NCBI GenBank assembly: GCA_017398245.1
Contig: JAFQGN010000247.1
Coordinates: 1-11,210, forward strand
Source: Clostridia bacterium
GTDB taxonomy: Bacteria > Bacillota_A > Clostridia > Christensenellales > Aristaeellaceae
Length of the DNA stretch: 11,210 nt
Direction: 5' to 3'
This document shows positions 1 to 6,623 of this stretch, piece after piece (position 1 is the first letter of the stretch; each line of letters opens with the position of its first letter). The position numbers were made by a program, and so were the translations under genes. The notes beneath the pieces were generated by a model. The model did no database searches. It was not told the DNA's origin and saw nothing but the letters and a program-made list of their open reading frames with translations.

Positions 1-687
1 ATAATACTCGGTCTCGGAAATGAGCATCAGGTTGGAGTTGACCATCTTCAGCCGTTCGGAACGCTTGTTCGTCGGCTCGATGATATACGCCGGCGTGCCC
101 ACGATCTGCCGGAACTCCGGGTTCTGCATGGCCGCCTGCACAAGGCGGGCCATGTCGCGCGCGGTGGTGTAGTGGTCGTCGGCATGATAGCCGTGCGCGT
201 TGGAAAAATGGGTGTTCGTCATGCCCAGTTCCGCCGCCTTGGCGTTCATCATGTCCACGAACCCGTCGATCGATCCGCCCACGATCACCGCCACGGCGTT
301 GGCCGAATCGTTGCCCGAATGCAGCATCAGGCCGTACAGCAGGTCGATGAACATCATCTCTTCGCCCACCGTCACCGGCATCAAGGAAGAATCCTTGGGT
401 ACGTTCGCCGCTTCCTTGGGAATGACGATCTCCTCTTCCAGATGCCCGTATTCCAGCGCCAGCAGGCATGTCATGATCTTCGTCGTGCTCGCCGGGTACA
501 TGGCCCTGTCCGCGTTCTTTTCAAACAGGGGCGCGCCCGTTTTCGCGTCGATCAGAATCGCCGTCTCCGCCGCAAGGCTTTCCGGCAGCAGAAGCTGCTC
601 GGCCCCTGCGCCGGGCATAAGCCCCAGCAGCAGCGCCAGCAGCAAAACTACGCTCAGTGTTCGGCATTTGCAAAGCATGATGCGCAT
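1..687 (-). CDS. D-alanyl-D-alanine carboxypeptidase (DacF/PBP5-like), 5' part, cut by window edge
   Basis: This encodes the N-terminal 229 residues of a serine-type D-Ala-D-Ala carboxypeptidase, an exported enzyme that trims the terminal D-Ala from peptidoglycan stem peptides. Residues 1-29 form a signal peptide with a Leu-rich core ending near GAGA. The nucleophile motif is S67-T-T-K70 within PASTTK, and the second active-site motif is S124-G-N126 (SGNDSAN). The third motif, KTG, and the C-terminal domain lie beyond position 1. The ATG at 687 is chosen because an AGGATGG ribosome binding site precedes it and the signal peptide follows directly; an out-of-frame ATG lies at 694. The gene begins 33 bp after the stop of the upstream Cys-repeat gene with no terminator between them, so they are probably co-transcribed. 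Family assignment is firm; the choice between DacF, DacA and DacB is not resolvable from this fragment. Confidence 0.93.
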   Translation of the reverse strand, partial: MRIMLCKCRTLSVVLLLALLLGLMPGAGAEQLLLPESLAAETAILIDAKTGAPLFEKNADRAMYPASTTKIMTCLLALEYGHLEEEIVIPKEAANVPKDSSLMPVTVGEEMMFIDLLYGLMLHSGNDSANAVAVIVGGSIDGFVDMMNAKAAELGMTNTHFSNAHGYHADDHYTTARDMARLVQAAMQNPEFRQIVGTPAYIIEPTNKRSERLKMVNSNLMLISETEYY

Positions 688-720
688 CTGCCATCCTTTC
701 CGTCGGCCATAAGCCGCTTT

Positions 721-2436
721 TTATCCGTTCGCGGTCGAGACGACCAGCAGCGTTCCCGTTCCCCGGGGCGCGCTGATGAGCACGCAGCGGCCGCGCAGAA
801 CGAGCGGCGCATCCTGCGAAAGCTGCGCGCTGTACACGCCGCGCTTATATTCGCCGTGTTCCTCGGAAAAACCGTCATTGGGCAGGCTGACGAGCACGCT
901 CAGAAGAGAGCCCTCTTCCCCGTGCGCCGCAGCCATTTCCACATGCACCTTCCCCTCGGCCTCTACCGTCACGCTGAGTTCTCCGCTGTATACGACGGCG
1001 CGCACCACATTGTGCCCGTCGAACCATTCGTCCTCAAAATCGATATCCACAATGCCGGACGCGTCCGCACGGATCTCCAGAACAGAAGCGGTCTGTCCGT
1101 CTTCTTCCTGCGCGGTAAAGAGCACCGCGCTTTCCATGCCCTTGATCTCCAGGTCGGAAACCTGCATTTCCATCATTTCCGCCGCATACATGCCGGCCGG
1201 AACGATATCGTACCGCGGGCATACTTCCGCGCCGCACACCGAACAGATCTCCACCGAATACCCGTCATGGGCAAAATCCGCCGCGAATACGAACTCCTCG
1301 GCCTCATGCCCCTTGGGCATGATCGGCACTTCCTTCATCGCCTCGCAGTACATGCAGCCCTGATAGTACAGGCCCCACTGCGTGCAGGTCGGCTCGCTCT
1401 CGCGTTCCCAGCGGGAATCATCCCAAACGTGGAATTCTTCCCCTGCGGGGATGATATCGTATGCCTCGCCATCCTGTTCGCCGCATACGGCGCACACCAC
1501 GGCGGTGTATCCGTCGCTGACGCAAGTGGGCTTGCAAACGCCCTCCTTAAATTCATGCCCGGTCGCGGGAAGGATCTCCTCCTCCCGCTTTTCGCAGGCA
1601 AAGCACAGTCTCACGCGCAGGCCGTCGCCTTCGCAGGAGGGATCGGCCGTCTGCTCCCATTTGCTCCATTTATGCACGCCGGGAATGATCTGCGTGCGCT
1701 CGCCGATCTCCTCTTTGCACACCGTGCAGATGTCTACCGTATATCCGTCCTCGCACCCGGGCGCCACGGTTACCTTTTCCACGCTGTGGCCGGTCGGCTC
1801 AATCTCCTGCCTGTGGTTTGCGCCGCACACGCTGCATTTGCGTTCCTGGCTGCCGGGCGTCTCGCAGGTCGGCTCCGCCGTCACGCTGAACTCTCCCCAT
1901 TTGTGGTACGCCGCGCTGCGCGGCACGATATCGGTCTTCTCGCCTGCATAATCGCAATTTTTGCACGAAAGGATCGTGTATCCGTCCTCAACGCAGGTCG
2001 GCTCGACGATCACAGCCAGCAGCTCGTGCTCAGCGGGCTCGCTCTCCTGCTGCTGCGTCTCTGCGCACACCGTGCACGTCCTCTCGCGCAAACCGGCCGC
2101 GCTGCAGGTCGGCTCCACAAGCTCCGTCCATTCGCCCCAGATATGCGCCTGCGGGTCGGCCTGCCGGATGTCGTACTGCTCGCTCTGCCAAAGGCACGCG
2201 GTGCAAACGTCCATGGTATAGCCCACGCTCTGGCAGGTAGCTTCGGTCGTGCGGCGGCTGAGCGTGTGCACGCGTTCTTCGCCGCACAGCGGGCAGGCGT
2301 GCTTTTCCGCGTCGATGGACGACCAGCCCGCCGTATGCGCGCAGGCGGCCGCGGGCTCGGCCTGCGCCTGTGCAAGCGCGGGCAGCGCCAATAGCGCCAG
2401 CAAAACAAGTGTCAAAACCCATATATTCTTCTTCAT
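721..2436 (-). CDS. Secreted protein with nine alternating Cys-pair repeats, function unknown
   Basis: The protein has 571 residues. The ATG at 2436 follows a GAGAGGAAG ribosome binding site and opens a clear signal peptide (MKKN, a Leu-rich core, then ALAQAQA, cleavage near 26). The frame stays open upstream to 2652, but that stretch crosses the promoter and lacks a signal peptide. After a short Cys-containing lead (C32, C48PLC51), residues about 57-416 alternate two repeat types in the order B-A-B-A-B-A-B-A-B. Type A runs H-x-W, about ten residues, P-[TS]-C, G, C-x-x-C, then GH or EH. Type B runs P-x-C, DGYT, C-x-x-C, then D-I-[IV]-P. Residues about 420-571 form an unrecognised, probably beta-rich domain. 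No LPXTG motif or C-terminal membrane helix is seen, so the product is probably released or held non-covalently. Similar Cys-pair repeats are common in surface proteins of gut Clostridia. Linkage to a carboxypeptidase suggests a cell-envelope role, which is inference. Confidence 0.88.
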   Translation of the reverse strand: MKKNIWVLTLVLLALLALPALAQAQAEPAAACAHTAGWSSIDAEKHACPLCGEERVHTLSRRTTEATCQSVGYTMDVCTACLWQSEQYDIRQADPQAHIWGEWTELVEPTCSAAGLRERTCTVCAETQQQESEPAEHELLAVIVEPTCVEDGYTILSCKNCDYAGEKTDIVPRSAAYHKWGEFSVTAEPTCETPGSQERKCSVCGANHRQEIEPTGHSVEKVTVAPGCEDGYTVDICTVCKEEIGERTQIIPGVHKWSKWEQTADPSCEGDGLRVRLCFACEKREEEILPATGHEFKEGVCKPTCVSDGYTAVVCAVCGEQDGEAYDIIPAGEEFHVWDDSRWERESEPTCTQWGLYYQGCMYCEAMKEVPIMPKGHEAEEFVFAADFAHDGYSVEICSVCGAEVCPRYDIVPAGMYAAEMMEMQVSDLEIKGMESAVLFTAQEEDGQTASVLEIRADASGIVDIDFEDEWFDGHNVVRAVVYSGELSVTVEAEGKVHVEMAAAHGEEGSLLSVLVSLPNDGFSEEHGEYKRGVYSAQLSQDAPLVLRGRCVLISAPRGTGTLLVVSTANG

Positions 2437-2557
2437 CAATGCTTCCTCTCCGTTTCCATTGCCGTCCTTCTCCTCATCGGAGACCGCCGCACGTACCCCG
2501 CAGGGCCGCAGGCGGTTCACAGCACAGCAAATAAGCCCTGCATGCAAAGCTCCATGC

Positions 2558-2586
2558 ATTATACACCGCAAATGTTGCGTTCGCAA
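2558..2586 (-). promoter_or_regulatory. Sigma-A-type promoter for the Cys-repeat protein and carboxypeptidase genes
   Basis: Read on the minus strand, TTGCGA (2581-2586) and TATAAT (2558-2563) are separated by exactly 17 bp. Transcription would start near 2551, leaving a leader of about 115 nt before the ATG at 2436. That leader is GC-rich and could fold, but it matches no riboswitch I recognise. The same TTGCGA-N17-TATAAT arrangement occurs upstream of rpsF. Confidence 0.75.
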
Positions 2587-2670
2587 GAAGCCCTGCATTT
2601 TGGACGAGATTCGTACCGGAAAAGATGCATTTTCATCATGCCAAGGCCGCATCGGCGCATGCGTTCATCC

Positions 2671-2711
2671 AAAACGAAAAGCCGGAAAGGAACAAAAGTT
2701 CCTTTCCGGCT
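2671..2711 (-). terminator. Rho-independent terminator after rpmF
   Basis: A perfect 14-bp stem (2680-2693 with 2698-2711) has a 4-nt loop. On the minus strand it is followed by TTTTCGTTTT. It lies 25 bp past the rpmF stop. The plus strand has no T-run after the stem, so it acts in one direction and insulates rpmF from the promoter at 2558-2586. Confidence 0.9.
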
Positions 2712-2736
2712 GTGAAAGCTTGAATCTGAAGAAAGA

Positions 2737-2925
2737 TTAGGCCTTCTTTTCGGTTTCGATGACCTGCTGGCCGTCATAATAGCCGCAGCTCTTGCAGACG
2801 CGGTGCGCCAGCTTCATCTTGCCGCAGCGGGGGCACTTCGCGATGCCCGGGAGACCCAGCTTCCAATTAGCCGCGCGGCGGGAATTGCGGCGGGCCTTGG
2901 ATACTTTACCCTTCGGTACTGCCAT
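2737..2925 (-). CDS. rpmF: 50S ribosomal protein bL32
   Basis: This encodes the 62-residue large-subunit ribosomal protein bL32. The N-terminus MAVPKGKVSKARRNSRR is typical of the family. Four cysteines (C31-P-R-C34 and C44-K-S-C47) form the zinc-ribbon version of the protein, so this is the zinc-dependent (C+) paralogue. A strong AGGAGGTGG ribosome binding site precedes the ATG at 2925. It sits 104 bp downstream of yceD, with which it is usually co-transcribed in bacteria, and is followed by a strong terminator. The gap from yceD contains a short hairpin (CCGCCG pairing with CGGCGG near 2966-2982) but no convincing second promoter. Confidence 0.98.
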   Translation of the reverse strand: MAVPKGKVSKARRNSRRAANWKLGLPGIAKCPRCGKMKLAHRVCKSCGYYDGQQVIETEKKA

Positions 2926-3029
2926 GGTGATTCCACCTCCTAAACCTTTCTGTGGGATCGTCGTCCGCCGAAAACCGGCGGGTTTTCAGCGCAGACAGGC
3001 TCGTTCGAACCATGTCTGGTTTGTCAATA

Positions 3030-3494
3030 TCAGTTGTCGACCTGACCTTCCGCCTGTTCGCAGCCGCAGTTTTCCTCGTTGCGGTTTTTGCCGCAAACGG
3101 GGCACAGACCCGCGCAATCCGGCCTGCACAGGAACCGCATGGGCAGCTCCAATATCAGCGCGTCCGTCACGGGCTTGGTCAGATCCGCCGCATAGCCTTC
3201 GATGAGATATTCGTCGTCATCGTCCTTCGGCGTGCGGGAAAAGCGGTTTTCGATATCCGCCTCGACGTGCAGCCGGGCTTCCTCCAGACACAGCGCGCAG
3301 CGCGAGACCACGTCCGCCACGATCGTGGCATGCATGACCACACCCTGCCCCGTGCCCACAAGGTCTCCCTCGATATGCACGTTTTCGAAGGCCACCGGAT
3401 CGTCAAGATACTCTATCGGCTCCACCTGCACGTCGCAGGCGAACGGATAGCTCTGGCCGGGATCCCGAAGGGGATTGGACATATCCAGACGCAC
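3030..3494 (-). CDS. yceD: YceD/DUF177 family protein (23S rRNA accumulation protein family)
   Basis: The product has 154 residues from the GTG at 3494. Members of this family are encoded beside rpmF and are linked to 23S rRNA accumulation or ribosome assembly; the exact activity is not settled. The family signature is visible: a central C66-A-L-C69 pair and a C-terminal cluster C123-x3-C127-AGL-C131-x2-C134-GKNRNEEN-C143-G-C145, likely a metal site. The D-rich stretch at 91-94 is also typical. The GTG at 3494 is preferred because GAGG lies 8 nt upstream and the protein then begins MRLDMSNPL. A second in-frame GTG at 3503 would add three residues but has a weaker ribosome binding site. The gene follows ackA on the same strand but has its own strong promoter. 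Confidence 0.93.
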   Translation of the reverse strand: MRLDMSNPLRDPGQSYPFACDVQVEPIEYLDDPVAFENVHIEGDLVGTGQGVVMHATIVADVVSRCALCLEEARLHVEADIENRFSRTPKDDDDEYLIEGYAADLTKPVTDALILELPMRFLCRPDCAGLCPVCGKNRNEENCGCEQAEGQVDN

Positions 3495-3565
3495 CGGAAG
3501 CACCTCTTTTCCAAAGCGGGTATCAGGAAAAGGCAGAACTCACCTGTTCCTAAACAAGCCTTCTT

Positions 3566-3594
3566 AGTATACCGTCCGCGTTCGGTTCTGTCAA
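3566..3594 (-). promoter_or_regulatory. Strong sigma-A promoter for yceD-rpmF
   Basis: On the minus strand a perfect -35 box TTGACA (3589-3594) and a near-perfect -10 box TATACT (3566-3571) are separated by 17 bp. The start point would fall near 3559, giving a leader of roughly 65 nt. This is the best promoter match in the window, as expected for a ribosomal protein operon. The gap back to the ackA stop at 3696 shows no convincing rho-independent terminator, so some read-through from ackA is possible. Confidence 0.92.
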
Positions 3595-3695
3595 TCGTAT
3601 TATGGGCAGGGCGTGTTAAAATTTGCGCGCCCCGCCGCAGAAATAACCGATTTTCAGACCGCCGCAGGACCGATACCGACTCTCAAGGGCCGCTC

Positions 3696-4892
3696 TTACT
3701 TGCTCACCAGCTCCAGCGTATCGCGCGCGATGGCCAGCTCTTCGTTGGTCGGCACGACCCAGACCTGCACCTTGGAGTTTTCGGAAGAGATCTTCTGCTC
3801 CTTGGAACGGGTCTTGAGGTTGAGCTCCTTGTCCAGCTCGACGCCCAGGAATTCCAGGCCGTCGCAGATCATCTCGCGGCCGGGGCCGTCGTTCTCGCCG
3901 ATGCCGGCGGTGAAGATGATGGCGTCCAGACCGCCCATCGCGGCAGCGTAGGAGCCGATGTACTTCTTGATGCCGTAGGCCCACATATCCAGGGCGACCT
4001 TGGCGTTCTCGTTGCCGCCTTCCGCAGAGGCCCAAACGTCACGCATATCGGAAGAGGCGCCGGAAATGCCCAGCAGGCCGCTCTTCTTGTTCAGGATGTT
4101 CAGGGTCTCGGTCACGGTAAGATTTTCGTTGTTGGCGATGCATTCCACAACGGCCGGATCCAGAGAACCGGAGCGGGTGCCCATCAGCACGCCTTCCAGG
4201 GGAGTGAGGCCCATGGAGGTGTCCACGCACTTGCCGTCCACGCACGCGCTCAGGGAAGAGCCGTTGCCCAGGTGGCAAACGACGACCTTGTGCGCATTTT
4301 CGGCGCCGAGGATCTCGATCGCGCGGGCAGAGACGAAGCGGTGGGAAGTGCCGTGGAAGCCGTAGCGGCGGATCTGGTACTTATCGTAATACTCCATCGG
4401 CACGCCGTACAGATAGGCATGCTTGGGCATGGTCTGGTGGAACGCGGTGTCGAACACGGCGACCATGGGGGTGGTGGGCATGACCTTCTGGCAGGCTTCG
4501 ATGCCCATCAGGTTGGCCGGGTTGTGCAGCGGGCCCAGCGGGATGCATTCCTTGATGGCCTCGATAACCGGCTCGTTGATGATGCAGGAAGCGGTGAACT
4601 TCATGCCGCCGTGCAGCACGCGATGGCCGACCGCGCCGATCTCGTCGATAGACTTGATCACGCCGTGCTCGCCGTCCTGCAGGGCTTCCAGAACCACGGC
4701 CATGGCGTCGGTGTGGTCCTTCATGGGGGTGGTCAGCTCGAACTTGCCGTCCTCGCCGAACTTGTGGGTCAGCTTGCTGCCTTCGATGCCGATGCGCTCG
4801 CACAGGCCCTTGGCGATGACGGACTCGTCCTGCATATCGATCAGCTGATACTTCAGGGAAGAGGAGCCGGCGTTGATGATGAGGATCTTCAT
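3696..4892 (-). CDS. ackA: Acetate kinase
   Basis: This encodes the 398-residue cytoplasmic enzyme that interconverts acetyl phosphate plus ADP with acetate plus ATP, the ATP-yielding step of acetate fermentation. The start MKILIINAGSSSLKYQL is the classic N-terminus. Residues known from characterised acetate kinases are in register: N7, R91, H123, D148, H180 (in GFHGTSH), R240 (GTRSG) and E384 (PTNEE). The ATG at 4892 is preceded by AAGGAG; the open frame reaches 4916, but those eight extra codons contain the ribosome binding site. It lies 372 bp downstream of pta on the same strand. The gap contains four folded repeats, a perfect hairpin at 4923-4943, and a weak TATAAA at 4958-4963 that might allow separate initiation. 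Confidence 0.98.
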   Translation of the reverse strand: MKILIINAGSSSLKYQLIDMQDESVIAKGLCERIGIEGSKLTHKFGEDGKFELTTPMKDHTDAMAVVLEALQDGEHGVIKSIDEIGAVGHRVLHGGMKFTASCIINEPVIEAIKECIPLGPLHNPANLMGIEACQKVMPTTPMVAVFDTAFHQTMPKHAYLYGVPMEYYDKYQIRRYGFHGTSHRFVSARAIEILGAENAHKVVVCHLGNGSSLSACVDGKCVDTSMGLTPLEGVLMGTRSGSLDPAVVECIANNENLTVTETLNILNKKSGLLGISGASSDMRDVWASAEGGNENAKVALDMWAYGIKKYIGSYAAAMGGLDAIIFTAGIGENDGPGREMICDGLEFLGVELDKELNLKTRSKEQKISSENSKVQVWVVPTNEELAIARDTLELVSK

Positions 4893-4922
4893 ATTGCTGT
4901 ATCTCCTTTTATTCATGCCGCA

Positions 4923-4943
4923 GCGCTGCCTGTCCGGCAGCGC
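4923..4943 (-). promoter_or_regulatory. Perfect hairpin in the leader just upstream of the ackA ribosome binding site
   Basis: GCGCTGCC (4923-4930) pairs perfectly with GGCAGCGC (4936-4943) around a 5-nt loop. In the ackA mRNA it sits about 15 nt before the AAGGAG element. No U-run follows it on the minus strand, so it is not a terminator. It could affect mRNA stability or translation of ackA; that is inference. Confidence 0.55.
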
Positions 4944-4970
4944 CCGGCGTTTGCTCGTTTATACAGGGGC

Positions 4971-5260
4971 GGATCAGCGCAGCGGCACGCAGCGCGCTCG
5001 CGCGCATTGGCATCCTGCAAAAGATGCCAACGATCCGACTTTCATATGGATCAGCGCAGCGGCCGCTTGCGGCGGTCGCGCGTGTCGGCCTTTTGCAAAA
5101 GCCGGTGATCCAAATCCATAAGGATCAGCGGACCGGCTGCTTGCGGCGGTCGCGCGTATCGGCCTTTTGCAAAAAGGCCGATGATCCAAGGCTCATAAGG
5201 ATCAGCGGACCGGCGCAAAGCGCGGTCGCGCGTGTCGGCAGATTTATCTGCCGACGATCC
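4971..5260 (-). repeat. Four tandem copies of a 62-66 bp folded repeat between pta and ackA
   Basis: The copies are at 4971-5036, 5048-5111, 5122-5187 and 5199-5260, with 10-11 bp linkers that mostly end in CATAA. Each copy begins GGATCAGCG and ends GATCC, so the ends pair as an outer stem. Inside are two hairpins. Hairpin 1 includes GACCG pairing with CGGTC in copies 3 and 4, and AGCG pairing with CGCT in copy 1. Hairpin 2 is TTGGCATC with GATGCCAA in copy 1, CGGC with GCCG plus a TTTTGCAAAA tip in copy 2, a perfect 11-bp stem in copy 3 (5158-5168 with 5172-5182), and GTCGGCAGA with TCTGCCGAC in copy 4. The different sequences keep pairing, which supports a selected or inherited structure. 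The array starts 4 bp after the pta stop codon. The family is not one I recognise. Confidence 0.88.
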
Positions 5261-5264
5261 GAAA

Positions 5265-6257
5265 TTACTGCGCCTGGCAGGCGGTGATGGCGACGGTGGC
5301 GACGATATCGTCCACCGAGCAGCCGCGGCTCAGGTCGTTGCAGGGCTTGGCGATACCCTGCAGGATCGGGCCGTACGCCTCGGCATGGCCCAGGCGCTGC
5401 ACCAGCTTGTAGCCGATGTTGCCGGCCTGCAGGTCCGGGAAGACCAGCACGTTGGCGTGGCCGGCCACCTTGCTGCCCTTGGCCTTCAGCTCGCCAACGC
5501 TCGGAACGATGGCGGCGTCGAGCTGCAGCTCGCCGTCCAGAGCCAGTTCGGGGGCCATTTCCTTGGCGATCTTGGTGGCTTCCTGCACCTTTGTCACCAG
5601 GTCGTGCTTGGCGCTGCCCATGGTGGAGAAGGAAAGCATGGCGACCTTGGGCTCGATGCCGGCAAGGGCCACGGCGGAATCGGCCGCAGCGACGGCGATG
5701 TTGGCCATCTCTTCGGCGGTCGGGCAGGGGATGACGGCGCAGTCAGCAAAGATCATGATGCCGTCGGAGCCGTAGGTCTTGTCCGGGCATTCCATCAGGA
5801 AGCAGGAAGAAACGGTCTTCATGCCGGGCTTGGCCTTGATGATCTGCAGCGCCGGGCGCAGCATATCGCCGGTGGAGTGGATCGCGCCGGAAACGAGGCC
5901 GTCGGCGTCGCCCAGCTTGACCATCATCACGCCGTAATACATCGGGTCGGAAACCAGCTTGGCAGCCTGTTCCTCGGTCATGCCCTTGGCCTTGCGGATC
6001 TCATACAGAGCCGCAGCGTATTCGCCGGCCTTCTCGCTTTCGGCGGGGTTGATGATCTCGAGACCTTCGATGCAGGTGCCGGTCTGCGCGGCCACTTCGG
6101 CCACCTTCGCCGGGTCGCCCAGCAGAGTCAGCTTCGCCAGGCCTTCCGCCGCGATCTTCGCAGCAGCCTGGATATTACGGGTCTCTTCGCCTTCGGGCAG
6201 GACGATGTGCTTCACGTTGGACTTGGCCTTTGCCTTGATCACATCAATAATTGCCAT
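5265..6257 (-). CDS. pta: Phosphate acetyltransferase
   Basis: This is the 330-residue short form of phosphotransacetylase, which converts acetyl-CoA plus phosphate into acetyl phosphate plus CoA and so feeds acetate kinase. Family motifs seen in order are LPEGEETRN (20-28), DGLVSGAIHSTGDMLRP (119-135), MLSFSTMGSAKH (207-218), DGELQLDAA (241-249), FPDLQAGNIGYKL (273-285) and GPILQGIAKPCNDLSRG (296-312). The ATG at 6257 has GGAGGG 8 nt upstream. The frame remains open to 6356, but that extension runs through the leader. It is the first gene of a pta-ackA unit transcribed from the promoter at 6372-6400. The N-terminal P-loop-like domain of long Pta forms is absent, as is normal for Clostridia. 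Confidence 0.97.
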   Translation of the reverse strand: MAIIDVIKAKAKSNVKHIVLPEGEETRNIQAAAKIAAEGLAKLTLLGDPAKVAEVAAQTGTCIEGLEIINPAESEKAGEYAAALYEIRKAKGMTEEQAAKLVSDPMYYGVMMVKLGDADGLVSGAIHSTGDMLRPALQIIKAKPGMKTVSSCFLMECPDKTYGSDGIMIFADCAVIPCPTAEEMANIAVAAADSAVALAGIEPKVAMLSFSTMGSAKHDLVTKVQEATKIAKEMAPELALDGELQLDAAIVPSVGELKAKGSKVAGHANVLVFPDLQAGNIGYKLVQRLGHAEAYGPILQGIAKPCNDLSRGCSVDDIVATVAITACQAQ

Positions 6258-6371
6258 GCTTGTTTCCCTCCATATAACTTCGGGCGGAAAAACTCCGCCT
6301 CCATGTAATTTTCTGCACACAAAAGCAGGCGGCTCTGCCGGGCCGCATGCTCCCATGCTGTCTCATTCTCT

Positions 6372-6400
6372 ATTATACGCCCAAAATGCTATTTTGGAAA
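6372..6400 (-). promoter_or_regulatory. Sigma-A-type promoter for pta-ackA
   Basis: On the minus strand a consensus -10 box TATAAT (6372-6377) lies 17 bp from a weak -35 box TTTCCA (6395-6400, four of six matches). The leader is about 108 nt. It contains a small hairpin, GGCGGA with TCCGCC (6283-6299), just before the pta ribosome binding site, and a second possible stem, GCGGC with GCCGC, around 6329-6346. Confidence 0.72.
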
Positions 6401-6504
6401 GAAAAACCGAGCGCAAAAACGCGCCCCAAAGCGGAAATTCCTTCCATATATGCCGAATTTACGATTATTTTACCCCTGCGGCCAAGGCGTAACAAAGCCT
6501 TCGC

Positions 6505-6533
6505 TTGCGATATTTGCCTTTACCTGCTATAAT
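6505..6533 (+). promoter_or_regulatory. Sigma-A-type promoter for rpsF-ssb-rpsR
   Basis: TTGCGA (6505-6510) and a perfect TATAAT (6528-6533) are separated by 17 bp. Initiation would be near 6540, leaving a leader of about 84 nt before the TTG start at 6624. It is divergent from the pta promoter about 105 bp away. Confidence 0.85.
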
Positions 6534-6551
6534 CTGTAATTGCGCATCCTT

Positions 6552-6598
6552 GCTCTGGTTTACCTGACCAGAGCCGTCTGCCGGATGCATCATCCGGC
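6552..6598 (+). promoter_or_regulatory. Two-hairpin rpsF mRNA leader, possible S6:S18 autoregulatory site
   Basis: Two perfect stems lie in tandem. GCTCTGGT (6552-6559) pairs with ACCAGAGC (6567-6574) around a 7-nt loop. GCCGGATG (6580-6587) pairs with CATCCGGC (6591-6598) around CAT. The second ends 12 bp before the ribosome binding site. Many bacteria regulate rpsF operons by binding of the S6:S18 complex to a leader hairpin, so such a role is plausible. I could not confirm the specific conserved loop of that known motif. Confidence 0.6.
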
Positions 6599-6623
6599 CC
6601 AAGTCCATAAGGAGGTGAACGTC

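Noticed and set aside
172..2394. A 740-codon open frame on the plus strand
   Set aside because: It lies antisense to the Cys-repeat and carboxypeptidase genes, has no ribosome binding site, and its His/Arg-rich composition is typical of a reverse-strand shadow in GC-rich DNA.
2926..3029. Regulatory leader or second promoter between yceD and rpmF
   Set aside because: A short CCGCCG/CGGCGG hairpin and a GTTCGAAC palindrome are present, but no promoter boxes or T-run; the support is too weak for a feature.
3600..3695. Terminator after ackA
   Set aside because: CCGCCGCAG occurs twice as a direct, not inverted, repeat, and no stem with a U-run was found on the minus strand.
2952..5108. A 718-codon open frame on the plus strand
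   Set aside because: It runs antisense through yceD, ackA and the folded repeats, all well supported on the minus strand; its composition is shadow-like.
4971..5260. CRISPR array
   Set aside because: Linkers are only 10-11 bp and similar to each other, the repeats fold as multi-stem units and vary internally, and no cas genes are present.
5232..6308. A 358-codon open frame on the plus strand
   Set aside because: It is antisense to pta along its whole length, without a credible start site.
6258..6371. Riboswitch in the pta leader
   Set aside because: Only two small stems are visible, with no conserved aptamer sequence that I recognise.
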